A DNA stretch of 64,000 nucleotides from CAWKMN01 sp963850765 (lineage in GTDB: Bacteria > Chloroflexota > Anaerolineae > Aggregatilineales > Aggregatilineaceae), in assembly GCA_963850765.1 (NCBI GenBank), contig CAWKMN010000001.1, forward strand, positions 372,001 to 436,000. The letters run 5' to 3'. A program made the translations under genes and the position numbers. Below the pieces are notes generated by a model. The model worked only from the letters and a program-made list of their open reading frames with translations, ran no database searches and was not told where the DNA came from. Positions 43,916 through 52,382 of this stretch are shown piece after piece (position 1 is the first letter of the stretch; every line of letters starts with the position of its first letter).

Positions 43916-44803
43916 GTGACTCACATGCCTGCTTATTCTCCTGTCATTGTTACCGATGCGGCCTGCGATCTTCCCCCTGCGGTCAAGGAGCAGTATGGTA
44001 TTCGAATGGCGATGCTCAGAATTCTGTTTGGCAGCGAATCGTATCGCAGCGGCATTGATATTTCTCATGCGGAGTTTTACCGGCGGCTGGCGAAAGGTGA
44101 TGTCCACCCGTCCACGTCGCAGCCGACCGTTCCCGATTTTGTGAGCCTGTACCGGGAGGTCGCGCAGGAAGGCCGGCCCATCCTGTCGATCCATCTGAGT
44201 GAGGGGTTGAGCGGCACGGTCAACGTGGCGCGGCAGGCCGCCCGCGAACTGCCCGATCTGCCGATTACGATCCACGACTGCGGCACGCTGTCGGCGGCGA
44301 TGGCGGTCCAGGTCATCACGGCGGCGCGCGCGGCGCAGGCCGGCTACAGCATCGAGCAGATCATCCCGCTGATGAAGCGGGACTACGAACACGGCGATCT
44401 GCTGTTCAGTGTGGACGACCTGAGCTATCTGCACCGGGGCGGGCGGATCGGCTCGGTGCGCTACCAGATCGGGCAGGCGCTCAGCATCAAGCCGATCGTC
44501 ACCGTCACCAAGACGGGACCCAAAGCCGGCACGTATACCTCGGCGGGGCGCGCGCGCAGCCTGGGTAAAGCCGTGGACGTGTTTATGGAGCACATCACGC
44601 AGCAGATCGGGACTGGCGCGAAGCTCCGCGTGATCACGATCTACGGGGACGATCCGACGCTGGCTATTCAGTTGAACAAGCGCCTGGAAGATCAATTTGA
44701 CTGCGTGTATCTCGATACCGTACCGACCGCGCCGGTGCTGGGGGTGCATGTTGGCCCGAAGGCGCTCGGCATCGGGTACGCGTCTGGCGATTGGCCGGTG
44801 TGA
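43916..44803 (+). CDS. DegV family fatty-acid-binding protein
   Basis: This protein has 295 residues. The GTG at 43916 follows GAGGAG by 8 nt. DegV hallmarks are the N-terminal IVTDAACDLPPAV, the fatty-acid carboxylate site S-Q-P-T in HPSTSQPTVPDF, the LSIHLSEGLSGTVNVA ligand-binding motif, and the C-terminal DDLSYLHRGGRIG. DegV/FakB proteins present fatty acids to the FakA kinase for incorporation into phospholipid. No fakA is in this window. It is flanked by a terminator upstream and an AT-rich repeat region downstream. Confidence 0.9.
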   Translation: MTHMPAYSPVIVTDAACDLPPAVKEQYGIRMAMLRILFGSESYRSGIDISHAEFYRRLAKGDVHPSTSQPTVPDFVSLYREVAQEGRPILSIHLSEGLSGTVNVARQAARELPDLPITIHDCGTLSAAMAVQVITAARAAQAGYSIEQIIPLMKRDYEHGDLLFSVDDLSYLHRGGRIGSVRYQIGQALSIKPIVTVTKTGPKAGTYTSAGRARSLGKAVDVFMEHITQQIGTGAKLRVITIYGDDPTLAIQLNKRLEDQFDCVYLDTVPTAPVLGVHVGPKALGIGYASGDWPV

Positions 44804-44816
44804 GAGAAAAGCGGAT

Positions 44817-45055
44817 CACCACAGAGGACACAGAGCACACAGAAGTGAACAGTTTTTAGTTTTTAGTGATTGGTTAAAGCGGCTGAGAGTTGTTTTGCCT
44901 AACTAAAAACCAATAACTAATCACCAATCACTGAGAAGTTCTTAGTTGTGGTTATTGGTTGTGGTTCCAGGGTATATCACCTCATCTGTACCACTGAACG
45001 GTCTGAGCGCCAATAACCAACAACTAAAAACCAATAACCAATAACTGAATCTCGG
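44817..45055. repeat. AT-rich intergenic repeats (families C and D)
   Basis: Positions 44817-44845 carry the accacagaggacacagag element (family C). Positions 44848-45050 hold repeated phrases such as aactaaaaaccaataactaatc and ttagttgtggttattgg in both orientations (family D), also found at 53776-53910. No coding frame is seen. Confidence 0.6.
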
Positions 45056-45147
45056 CGGTTCGTGCGTTGTATGCCCGACGTCTTGTGCGGCGGCGCGGAG
45101 TCTTGTTAAGATTAGGCCAGGAACTTTTTCTACTGGGAGAGTGTGTG

Positions 45148-45423
45148 ATGCCTGAGAATATGGGCACTGGCGATAATGTCAGCGCCCCGGTTGAGGAACG
45201 CCTGCGGAACCTGATCGAGAACCTGTCGTCGTACATCGAATACTATCATGGCGGCTCAGCGCACCTCGTGTCGTTCGACGGCAAGGTGGCCCGGATCGCC
45301 CTGGGCGGCGCGTGCGAAGGCTGCTCGCTGTCGCTGAATACCCTGCACGGCTGGATCGCGGGGACGGTTCGCCAGTTTTTCCCCGATATTGTGGTCGAAG
45401 AATCGGCCTCAATACCCTCCTGA
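45148..45423 (+). CDS. NifU C-terminal-like Fe-S scaffold domain protein
   Basis: This protein has 91 residues from the ATG at 45148, which follows GGGAGA by 7 nt. The C-x-x-C pair Cys56/Cys59 in LGGACEGCSLSLNTL is the NifU/NfuA cluster-binding motif, preceded by the usual helix (RLRNLIENLSSYI) and beta hairpin (LVSFDGKVARIAL). It probably carries and transfers Fe-S clusters. It stands alone here, without nifS or isc genes. Confidence 0.85.
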   Translation: MPENMGTGDNVSAPVEERLRNLIENLSSYIEYYHGGSAHLVSFDGKVARIALGGACEGCSLSLNTLHGWIAGTVRQFFPDIVVEESASIPS

Positions 45424-45523
45424 CGCCCGATCCGGTAGGATCGCGAGCTAACGCTCTGCGGGCCGCGCTCGGCGGCAGCAGGGCGTTATTCATTCTGGTC
45501 GCCACATAACAGGAATAGCGCCG

Positions 45524-46441
45524 ATGAAAAACTGGTTGATGTTCTGGGGCCTGGGCTTGATCTGGGGATCGTCGTTTCTGCTCATCAAAATCGCCGTGGA
45601 CGAGCTGGGCCCGCTGCCGCTCGTATCCGTGCGGATCGGGCTGGCGGCCGTGCTGATGGGGCTGTTTCTGTGGCTGACTCACCGCCGCTGGCCCCAGACT
45701 CGCCGCGAACGGATCGCGCTGCTGTACGTCGGGGTGATGAATACGGCCGTGCCGTTTACGCTCATCACCTGGGGCGAGCAGGACATCGACAGCGGGTTAG
45801 CGACAGTGCTGAACGCCACCGTGCCGCTCTTTACGCTCGTCTTCGCGCATATCGGGCTGGCCGACGAGCGCATCACGCCCCAGAAAGTGCTTGGGCTGCT
45901 GACCGGATTCGCGGGGGTGGCGATCCTCGCCAGCCGGGACGCCGATTCAACCAGCCCGAATGCTCTGCCGGGGCAGGTGGCAGTGCTGGTCGCGTCGGCG
46001 AGTTATGCGACCTCCTCCGTGGTGATCCGGCGCTACCTGCGCGGTGTCGATCCGTTTGTAATCGCGGGCGGCTCGCTGATGATCGGCGCGGTGGTCGTCG
46101 TGGTGACGACGCTGGTCACCGTGCATCCGCTGCCGGACGTGGGGACGCTCAGCCTCGATGCTGCTCTGGCCGTGCTGACGCTGGCCCTGCTCAATACGGT
46201 GGTCGCCTATTTCCTGTTCTACCAGTTGATCGATCTGTGGGGCGCGACCCGCACCTCGCTGGTGACCTATGTGATGCCGCCGATCGGCGTCACGTTAGGC
46301 GCGCTGTTTCTGGATGAAACCGTCGATTGGAAGATCGTCGTGGGAGCGGCGCTGATCCTGGGTGCGATCGTGGTGGTGCACTGGCACCGCCGCCGCACGC
46401 CCGCCGTGATCAGCGAGCCGCCGCCGGTCAGCGCGGATTGA
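45524..46441 (+). CDS. EamA-family (DMT superfamily) transporter
   Basis: This protein has 305 residues, about ten hydrophobic helices, and two EamA repeats. The first repeat starts WGLGLIWGSSFLLIKIAVDE and contains the loop TLVFAHIGLADERITPQKVLG. The second starts with GQVAVLVASASYATSSVVI and ends TLGALFLDETVDWKIVVGAA. It lies in the inner membrane; family members export amino acids, nucleosides or metabolites, and the substrate here is unknown. A gene starting 13 bp downstream is probably co-transcribed. Confidence 0.92.
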   Translation: MKNWLMFWGLGLIWGSSFLLIKIAVDELGPLPLVSVRIGLAAVLMGLFLWLTHRRWPQTRRERIALLYVGVMNTAVPFTLITWGEQDIDSGLATVLNATVPLFTLVFAHIGLADERITPQKVLGLLTGFAGVAILASRDADSTSPNALPGQVAVLVASASYATSSVVIRRYLRGVDPFVIAGGSLMIGAVVVVVTTLVTVHPLPDVGTLSLDAALAVLTLALLNTVVAYFLFYQLIDLWGATRTSLVTYVMPPIGVTLGALFLDETVDWKIVVGAALILGAIVVVHWHRRRTPAVISEPPPVSAD

Positions 46442-46454
46442 GAGGGAATGGCCT

Positions 46455-47309
46455 GTGACGACGACGATAATCGTCGGTGTGCTGGCTGCGGTGCTGGCAT
46501 GGGGTATCGCGGCCGGTGTCCGGGATTCGCGCCGCCGGTCCCGTGCGCTGGTGCTGCTCCGGCAGTTTAACGATGAGGCGCTGTGCTGCCTGTATTCCAG
46601 CGGATCGCGCTTCCTGGTGGTTACGATCAACGGGTCGCACACGCGCCGGCAGCCATTTGTGATCGCCGTGATGCCGGCGTGCCTGTCCGTGTACAGCCTG
46701 CACGGGGATTCCGTCCCTTCGCTGTCCTTTACCCCGGAGCAGTTACGCTGGTTTGGCCGCCCGAAAAAATACAGCTACGGCCTCAATGAAATCTGGCTGC
46801 ACGCCGCGATCGATGGGCGCTGGGTGCTGCTAAAGCTCTGGCTGAATCGCGAGCCGATGCAAAAACTCGTGCGCGCGCTGAAGGAGTTTGCCACGCCGGA
46901 GCAGGTCATCGCCTACCGCCGCCGACGGCCCTATGTGCATTACGGCCCGGTGACGGTTCGGCCTGCCGAACAGGATATGCTCGGCGCGTGGACGTTGGGC
47001 GACTCGGTGGCGCTGTATCTCATGCCGACCGGCCTGGTGCTGCTCGACGGCGCGGCGGTGCGGCAGGTGATCCCGCTCAGCACGATCCAGGGGGTGAGCG
47101 CAATCCGGCGTGCAGAGCGGCTGAACACGGCGGGGTTGGTTCGCTTTACGGGGAATGATAAACCCGTGGCGTTCGCGCTCAAACCCTATGAGGCGTTCGC
47201 GTCAGCGCTGGCGGACGCGGCGCGACATACACTCGAAGATCCGGTCGAGTGGTTGAGCCGCAAGAAAAAGAAGGGCGGCGTCGCGGACGATGACGAAGAT
47301 TTCGCGTGA
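46455..47309 (+). CDS. Membrane-anchored conserved hypothetical protein
   Basis: This protein has 284 residues starting at GTG 46455, with GAGGG 8 nt upstream. One N-terminal transmembrane segment (TTIIVGVLAAVLAWGIAAG) is followed by two similar beta-rich halves that look like tandem PH-like or bacterial TPR-free folds (ALCCLYSSGSRFLVVTING and DMLGAWTLGDSVALYLMP). The C-terminus is a basic/acidic tail RKKKKGGVADDDEDFA. Its last 23 bp are echoed 660 bp downstream after the DUF4160/DUF2442 pair. I do not recognise the family. Confidence 0.7.
   Translation: MTTTIIVGVLAAVLAWGIAAGVRDSRRRSRALVLLRQFNDEALCCLYSSGSRFLVVTINGSHTRRQPFVIAVMPACLSVYSLHGDSVPSLSFTPEQLRWFGRPKKYSYGLNEIWLHAAIDGRWVLLKLWLNREPMQKLVRALKEFATPEQVIAYRRRRPYVHYGPVTVRPAEQDMLGAWTLGDSVALYLMPTGLVLLDGAAVRQVIPLSTIQGVSAIRRAERLNTAGLVRFTGNDKPVAFALKPYEAFASALADAARHTLEDPVEWLSRKKKKGGVADDDEDFA
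47281..47303. repeat. 23-bp direct repeat, left copy (3' end of the upstream gene)
   Basis: tcgcggacgatgacga-agat-ttc encodes the ADDDEDF tail of the preceding gene. A 21/23 match, differing at two synonymous positions, lies at 47941-47963. Confidence 0.7.
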
Positions 47310-47340
47310 ACAGTGTGGATCATCCGAAAGGAATTCAAAC

Positions 47341-47583
47341 GTGTCTCCGAAAATTCATGAGGAGAAAGGCATTGAGTTCTACATCAACCTGAACGATCAT
47401 GGACCGGCTCATGTCCATGCTGTAGCAGGGCGTCGGTCCTGTAAAATTCAAATTGCTTCTGTTAGGCTGATCAGAAACATGGGGATGAAAGCGGGAGATG
47501 TCCGTAAAGCGCTCAAAATCGTTGGAGAAATGCAAAAAACGTTTCAGGGTGAATGGAATACTTCCCGCCCGAGTAGAATATAA
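47341..47583 (+). CDS. DUF4160-domain small protein (toxin-antitoxin-like partner)
   Basis: This protein has 80 residues from the GTG at 47341, following AAAGGAA by about 9 nt. The sequence SPKIHEEKGIEFYINLNDHG then PAHVHAVAGRRSCKIQI is the DUF4160 core, including the conserved DHGPAHVH histidines. This family is nearly always paired with DUF2442 and has been proposed as a toxin-antitoxin-like or stress module; activity is not established. A longer upstream ATG would overlap the preceding gene's end. The stop overlaps the ATG at 47583 (TAATG). Confidence 0.8.
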   Translation: MSPKIHEEKGIEFYINLNDHGPAHVHAVAGRRSCKIQIASVRLIRNMGMKAGDVRKALKIVGEMQKTFQGEWNTSRPSRI

Positions 47584-47609
47584 TGACTAACTATTTAAGG
47601 AGAGAAGTG

Positions 47610-47915
47610 ATGCGTGGTCCTTATCCACTGCCCGCTAAAGAGATGCAGGCCGACTACCCGGTTGCCGTGCGTGTGGACAGTGAAATGCTTTGGGTTACGC
47701 TCTACGATGGACGAATTATCGGTACTCCGTTGGACTGGTACCCCGAATTGGCGGGCCTGACTCTGGCCGAACTGAGATACTGCGAACTTACGACATCCAT
47801 TCTGATCTGGCCGGAGCACGACATCAGCCTGAGCATTGAGGGCATGTTAGCCGGAAACAACCCCGCGCAGAGAGGGCATAAATCCGGCACTGTAAAGGCT
47901 TTAACAGGTTCGTGA
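47610..47915 (+). CDS. DUF2442-domain protein, partner of DUF4160
   Basis: This protein has 101 residues from the ATG at 47610, with AAGGAGAGA upstream. An ATG at 47583 that overlaps the DUF4160 stop is the alternative start. The core matches DUF2442: VAVRVDSEMLWVTLYDGRII (beta hairpin), then GTPLDWYPELAGLTLAEL and the ISLSIEGMLAG end. It is probably co-translated with the DUF4160 gene. The next 15 codons of sequence, ending at 47969, echo the tail of the gene at 46455. Confidence 0.8.
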   Translation: MRGPYPLPAKEMQADYPVAVRVDSEMLWVTLYDGRIIGTPLDWYPELAGLTLAELRYCELTTSILIWPEHDISLSIEGMLAGNNPAQRGHKSGTVKALTGS

Positions 47916-47940
47916 TCACCCAAAAAGCAGTACCACTCAC

Positions 47941-47963
47941 TCGCGGACGATGACGAGGACTTC
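47941..47963. repeat. 23-bp direct repeat, right copy after the DUF4160/DUF2442 pair
   Basis: In frame this reads ...LADDDEDFS-stop (TGA at 47967-47969), matching the DDDEDFA end of the gene at 46455 with two synonymous changes (gaa/gag, gat/gac). It looks like a displaced 3' end. Confidence 0.6.
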
Positions 47964-48017
47964 TCCTGATCGCGTATAAAGCGTCAGATCCGATCAGTCA
48001 ACAGGAGAGCTCCCTTC

Positions 48018-49743
48018 ATGCTCCGCAAAGTGGTGGTGTGCCTCGTTCTAATCACGGCGGTATCGTTTCAAATCGTCCATGCGCAGGAGCCCGGCGACGA
48101 CGGCATCGGTGATCCGTTTTATCCCCCGCTGGGCAACGGCGGTTATGACGTCCAGCATTACACGCTCGACCTGACGATTGACGTGGCCGATAACATCATC
48201 GATGGCACCGTCACGATCGAGGCGCTGGCAACCCAGGAATTATCCGCGTTCAACCTGGATTTTGTCGGCTTCAACATCAGCGAAATCACGGTCAACGAGG
48301 CCGCCGCGACCTGGGATCGCACACCGCACGAACTGACCATCACCCCGGCCAAAGCGCTCCCCGCCGATCAGCCGTTTACGGTCAGCGTGACCTATCGCGG
48401 CACGCCGAGCAACATGAACGCCACCCCCTCGATCCCCTTCCTGACCGGCTGGGCAAATTATGGCGAAGGGATTTTTGTCGCCAACGAGCCGGCCGGCGCG
48501 GCGGGCTGGTTCCCGGTCAACGATCATCCGCTCGACAAGGCGACATATACGATGCGGATCACCGTGCCGGAGCCCTTACATGGTCGCGGCGAACGGTACG
48601 CTGACCGACACCATCGACAACGGCGACACAGCCACCTATGTCTGGGAAGCGGCCGATCCGCTGGCGAGTTATGTGGTGGCGCTGAACATTGGCGAGTTCA
48701 CCATGGTCACGGACGAAGGGCCGGACGGTCTGCCGATCCGCCACTTTTTCCCGCCCGAAATCGCGGAGATCGGACAGGTCAATTTCCGGCGCACGCCCGA
48801 TATGATCGCGTTCTTCATTGATCTGTTTGGGCCCTATCCGTTTGAGGCGTATGGTGTGGTGGTTGCCAAAACGCAGCTTGGATTCGCGCTCGAAAACCAG
48901 ACGCTCTCGTTGTTTGGGCTGGATCACGTGGGGGCATTGGGCGAGGTGGACGAAGTCGCCGCGCACGAACTCGCGCACCAGTGGCTCGGCAACGACGTGA
49001 GTCTGTCCACGTGGGAGGACATCTGGCTGAACGAGGGTTTTGCCACCTATGCATCCTGGCTGTGGTTCGAGCACGACGTCAACCGCAGCATTCTTGATGC
49101 GCGCGCAACCGAAAGTTATAACGCCATCGCGGAAGATACGCGGAATTTCACGCTGAATATCACGCGCGATCAGATCGTGGGGCTGCTGGAGGCGATGCCG
49201 CTGGATGAGATCTCGCTCTTGGCGGAGGATGTGGCCCGCATCACGGAACTGCTGCTCAACACCGCGTCGGAAGACGAGATCGCGGCGCAGGTCGCGCTGC
49301 TGACATCAGACACCCTATCCGGCGCGGAGGTGGCCGCGTACCTGTCGGAACTACCGTTCGAGTCGGTGCAGTTAAAGACGGTTGAGATCGACGAACTCTT
49401 CACGCTGCTCGATCTGTATGATGTGCTGGGCGAGACGCTCAGCATCCCGGCCAGCCGCTTTCTGCCGCCCGGACGCCCGACCCAGCGTGATCTGTTCAAC
49501 CGGGGGATCTACTGGCGCGGCGCGCTGACGCTGCACGCGCTGCGGCTGCGGGTTGGGGATGAGGCGTTCTTCGACATCCTGAAGACGTACTATGATCAGC
49601 ACCAGGGCGGCAACGTCACTACCGCGGATTTTATCGCCGTGGCGGAATCCGTCAGCGGGCAGCCGTTGGGTGACTTCTTCAGCGCGTGGCTGTACGATCC
49701 GATCATCCCGCCCATCCCTGAGATGGATTTGAGTGTCGAGTAG
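48018..49743 (+). CDS. Secreted M1-family metallopeptidase, one frameshift
   Basis: A signal peptide (LVLITAVSFQIVHAQ) opens the protein. The N-terminal beta domain frame (GDPFYPPLGNGGYDVQHYTL) breaks near 48578, where an extra T in CCCTTAC shifts it. The second frame continues YMVAANGTLTDTIDNG. The thermolysin-like domain has zinc ligands in HELAHQW and WLNEGFATY, and FGPYPFEAYGVVV is shared with the paralogue at 49989. About 575 residues in total. Unlike the paralogue it carries an extra acidic insertion of about 100 residues (nt roughly 49119-49480) between the zinc site and the C-terminal helices. The GAMEN motif of aminopeptidases is replaced by ALENQ, so exopeptidase specificity is uncertain. 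Confidence 0.85.
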
Positions 49744-49792
49744 GCGCGATGTGTACTTTGGCTGTTTGTGATAAGGCTTTTCTCCCTTGAAT

Positions 49793-49906
49793 TTACCCCT
49801 CCCTAAATCCCTCCCCGTAAACGGAGAGGGACTTGAGACACCCCCCTTTCTCCGCGTGCGGGGAGAAGGGGTGCCGACCGAAGGTCGGACGGGGATAGGG
49901 GTAAAA
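49793..49906. repeat. Family B intergenic repeat between the two M1 peptidase genes
   Basis: cccctccctaaatccctccccg, gtaaacggagaggg, ctttctccgcgtgcgggg and gccgaccgaaggtcggac follow in the same order as in 16236-16434. Confidence 0.65.
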
Positions 49907-49988
49907 CGCACCAGGCGTGGTTGGGACTCGTTCCCGTGCCGCCCCTATAATCTGTGTCTAGGGTCGACGTAACGGTAAAGGAAAACGC

Positions 49989-51416
49989 ATGTTGCGAATC
50001 GCACAAAAAACTCTGATTCTGCTGGTCGTAGCGCTGCTGGTGGGGAGCGCGGTTCACGCACAGGATGCGGGCGTCCCTGGCGCGGATGGCATTGGCGACC
50101 CGGATTTCCCGCTGCTGGGTAATGGCGGCTATGATGTGCAGCACTATACACTGGATCTGGCGGCCGATGTGGACGCCAATACCCTCGCCGGCACGGTCAC
50201 GATCACGGCGACGATCACGGAAGAACTGTCATCATTCAACCTGGACTTTGTCGAAACCTATACCATCACAGAGCTTACCGTTGATGGCACACCGGCGGAA
50301 TGGGAACTCTCCGGGCACGAGCTGACGGTTACGCCGGCAGAACCGCTCGCGGCGGGGGATACGATTGAGATCGGTGTCACCTACAGCGGCTCGCCAGAGC
50401 CAGAGCCGGGCACGGCGATCCCGGTGGACCTGGGCTGGTTGAACTACGGGACCGGCTCGTATGTCGCCAGTGAGCCGAACGGCGCGGCAAGCTGGTACCC
50501 GGTCAACGATCACCCGCTGGACAAGGCGACCTATACCTTCCGTATCACGGTGCCGGAGCCGTTTGTCGTGGCGGCGAACGGCGTGCTGACCGATACGATC
50601 GACAACGGCGACACGACGACCTACGTGTGGGAGATGGACGATCCGATGGCGAGTTATCTCACCACCATCGGGATCGATGATTTTGTCGTCCAGACGGAAG
50701 AGGGGCCGGACGGCGTGCAGATCCGCAACTTCTTCCCGCCCGAAGTCGCGGAAGAGGGTGAGAGACTGTTCGCGCCGACGGCTGACATGATCGCGTTTTA
50801 CAGCGAGACGTTTGGGCCATATCCCTTCGATGCTTATGGCGTCTACGTGGCCGATGTGGATCTCCCCTTCGCGTTGGAAACCCAGACGATGACGCTGTTT
50901 GCCCGCAGCTGGCTGGATTTTGGCAGCGGACTGGAAGAAGCCATCGCCCACGAACTGGCGCACCAGTGGTATGGCGACAGTGTGAGCCTGTCCGAATGGG
51001 GCGACATCTGGCTTAACGAAGGGTTTGCAACGTATGCGTCGTGGTTATGGGCGGAGCATGATGGCCCGCTGTCGCTGGAAAGCATCGTTGAGGATGCGCA
51101 CTATCAACTCTCTCTGATGGACGAGAGGAGACAATTAGCGCCGCCCGGTGACCCGCCTGCCACTGATCTGTTCAGCATCAGCGTGTACTACTGGGGTGCG
51201 CTGACGCTGCACGCGCTGCGCTTGCAGGTGGGCGACGAGGCGTTCTTCGAAATCATGAGGACGTACTACGATCGGTACAAATACAGCAACGCCACCACCC
51301 AGGACTTTATCGCCGTGGCGGAAGAGATCAGCGGGCAGGATCTTGGGGCGTTCTTCGATGACTGGCTGTACGGCGAGTCGCTGCCGGAACTGCCATCGGG
51401 GCCGGTGACGGGGTAG
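49989..51416 (+). CDS. Secreted M1-family metallopeptidase, intact paralogue
   Basis: This protein has 475 residues. The signal peptide is TLILLVVALLVGSAVHAQ. The N-terminal beta domain (nearly the same wording as the gene at 48018) precedes the catalytic domain, with zinc ligands His321, His325 (HELAH) and Glu344 (WLNEGFATY). ALETQTM stands in place of the GAMEN aminopeptidase motif. The C-terminus is short (GALTLHALRLQVGDEAFFEI...). It is a tandem duplicate of the upstream gene, separated only by repeats, and lacks the upstream gene's 100-residue insertion. It is probably an extracellular peptidase scavenging peptides. Confidence 0.92.
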   Translation: MLRIAQKTLILLVVALLVGSAVHAQDAGVPGADGIGDPDFPLLGNGGYDVQHYTLDLAADVDANTLAGTVTITATITEELSSFNLDFVETYTITELTVDGTPAEWELSGHELTVTPAEPLAAGDTIEIGVTYSGSPEPEPGTAIPVDLGWLNYGTGSYVASEPNGAASWYPVNDHPLDKATYTFRITVPEPFVVAANGVLTDTIDNGDTTTYVWEMDDPMASYLTTIGIDDFVVQTEEGPDGVQIRNFFPPEVAEEGERLFAPTADMIAFYSETFGPYPFDAYGVYVADVDLPFALETQTMTLFARSWLDFGSGLEEAIAHELAHQWYGDSVSLSEWGDIWLNEGFATYASWLWAEHDGPLSLESIVEDAHYQLSLMDERRQLAPPGDPPATDLFSISVYYWGALTLHALRLQVGDEAFFEIMRTYYDRYKYSNATTQDFIAVAEEISGQDLGAFFDDWLYGESLPELPSGPVTG

Positions 51417-51438
51417 GCGGACTGAATCCAGAGGGTTT

Positions 51439-51465
51439 TGTAGGGGCGGGTTAACAAACCCGCCC
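51439..51465. repeat. Family A half copy
   Basis: tgtaggggcgggttaacaaacccgccc: only the left hairpin of the 54-bp element is present. It lies just before the convergent VapC-like gene. Confidence 0.7.
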
Positions 51466-51473
51466 TTTGCACA

Positions 51474-51852
51474 CTAGTACGGCTTCTGCACAAGGTTCCC
51501 AAGTAGCGGGATGAAGTGTTTTAAATTGCGAGTATACATCGGCACTCCCAGCCGGTAACTGACCGATGCGATCAGACAGTCCATCGCGTCTACGCCGTGA
51601 CTTAGGCGGAAACGCAACAACTGCCGGATTGCCCAATCCATATCATCGGCCGTTGTATCAACACGCTCGAAACGATTTAGGAGGCGCAGCGCAATTTGCC
51701 GCGCACGGCGATCAGGTGCTCCTTCAATAATCTCCAACCAGACCATCGGTAGTTATACCTAACTGGCCTTGTTGGCCGAGCCATGCGACGGCTAACGGAT
51801 GCCCACGCAGCACATCGACAACCACAGCCGTATCCAGCAGCGCAGTTACCAT
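51474..51852 (-). CDS. PIN-domain (VapC-type) toxin, one frameshift
   Basis: The ATG at 51852 opens MVTALLDTAVVVDVLRGHPL, with the first PIN Asp in LLDT. The frame breaks near 51750 and continues MVWLEIIEGAPDRR, ending with VDAMDCLIASVSYRLGVPMYTRNLKHF, which holds the later acidic residues (D in DAMDC, N in TRNLKHF). The joined length of about 126 residues fits the family. The start overlaps the stop of the upstream antitoxin gene, the typical VapBC arrangement. It is an RNase toxin by family; it is not shown here whether it is active. Confidence 0.78.
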
Positions 51853-52224
51853 TTACGCTGTTCTTTTCGTTTGCGCCGCTGCTCCTCAACCCAGGTCATG
51901 ACCATCTTCGATACCCAGGTCGCGCCAGCCACCCGTTAATCCGGCGGCGACAATCTCCGCGCCGGTCATTGGTTCGGGCTTAGCATACAGCGCGCTACGA
52001 TCGGCGCTCAACATAGGCCGGTTAGGCACCACTTCGTTCTCGGAAATGCGACTCGATGCGATACCCCGACTTCGCGCGCAGATGGCAATCCACTCTCGGG
52101 AGACCCTGATCTCGTGCTTATTTCTCCTGGTAATGCGACCCGCCATGATGCTCGCCGCATGAACGAGCGCTCCATAGACTTTAAATACCCATTTATTCGA
52201 TACTTTAATGCAGGTGTCAGCCAT
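51846..52224 (-). CDS. Antitoxin partner of the PIN toxin, one probable frameshift
   Basis: The ATG at 52224 follows GTAAGGA by about 10 nt. The C-terminal region ALYAKPEPMTGAEIVAAGLT then GGWRDLGIED, followed in a shifted frame (near 51905) by WVEEQRRKRKEQRKW, matches the toxin-wrapping tail of VapB-type antitoxins. The stop at 51846 overlaps the toxin start. The N-terminal part (MADTCIKVSNKWVFKVYGAL...) is not a recognisable ribbon-helix-helix or AbrB domain, perhaps because of another indel. The DNA-binding class is therefore unassigned. Confidence 0.6.
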
Positions 52225-52382
52225 TTGTTTTTTCCTTACCTCAAACATGTATAAATTGCTTACCTACTACACTATATCACAAATTCATGGTCGTGAATGA
52301 AAAATATTGCGAGCCGGACTGGTTAGCAGTCTGGCTCGCGTTCACGAGAGAAGCAAAACATCTAACGTAGATGCCGAAGCCG

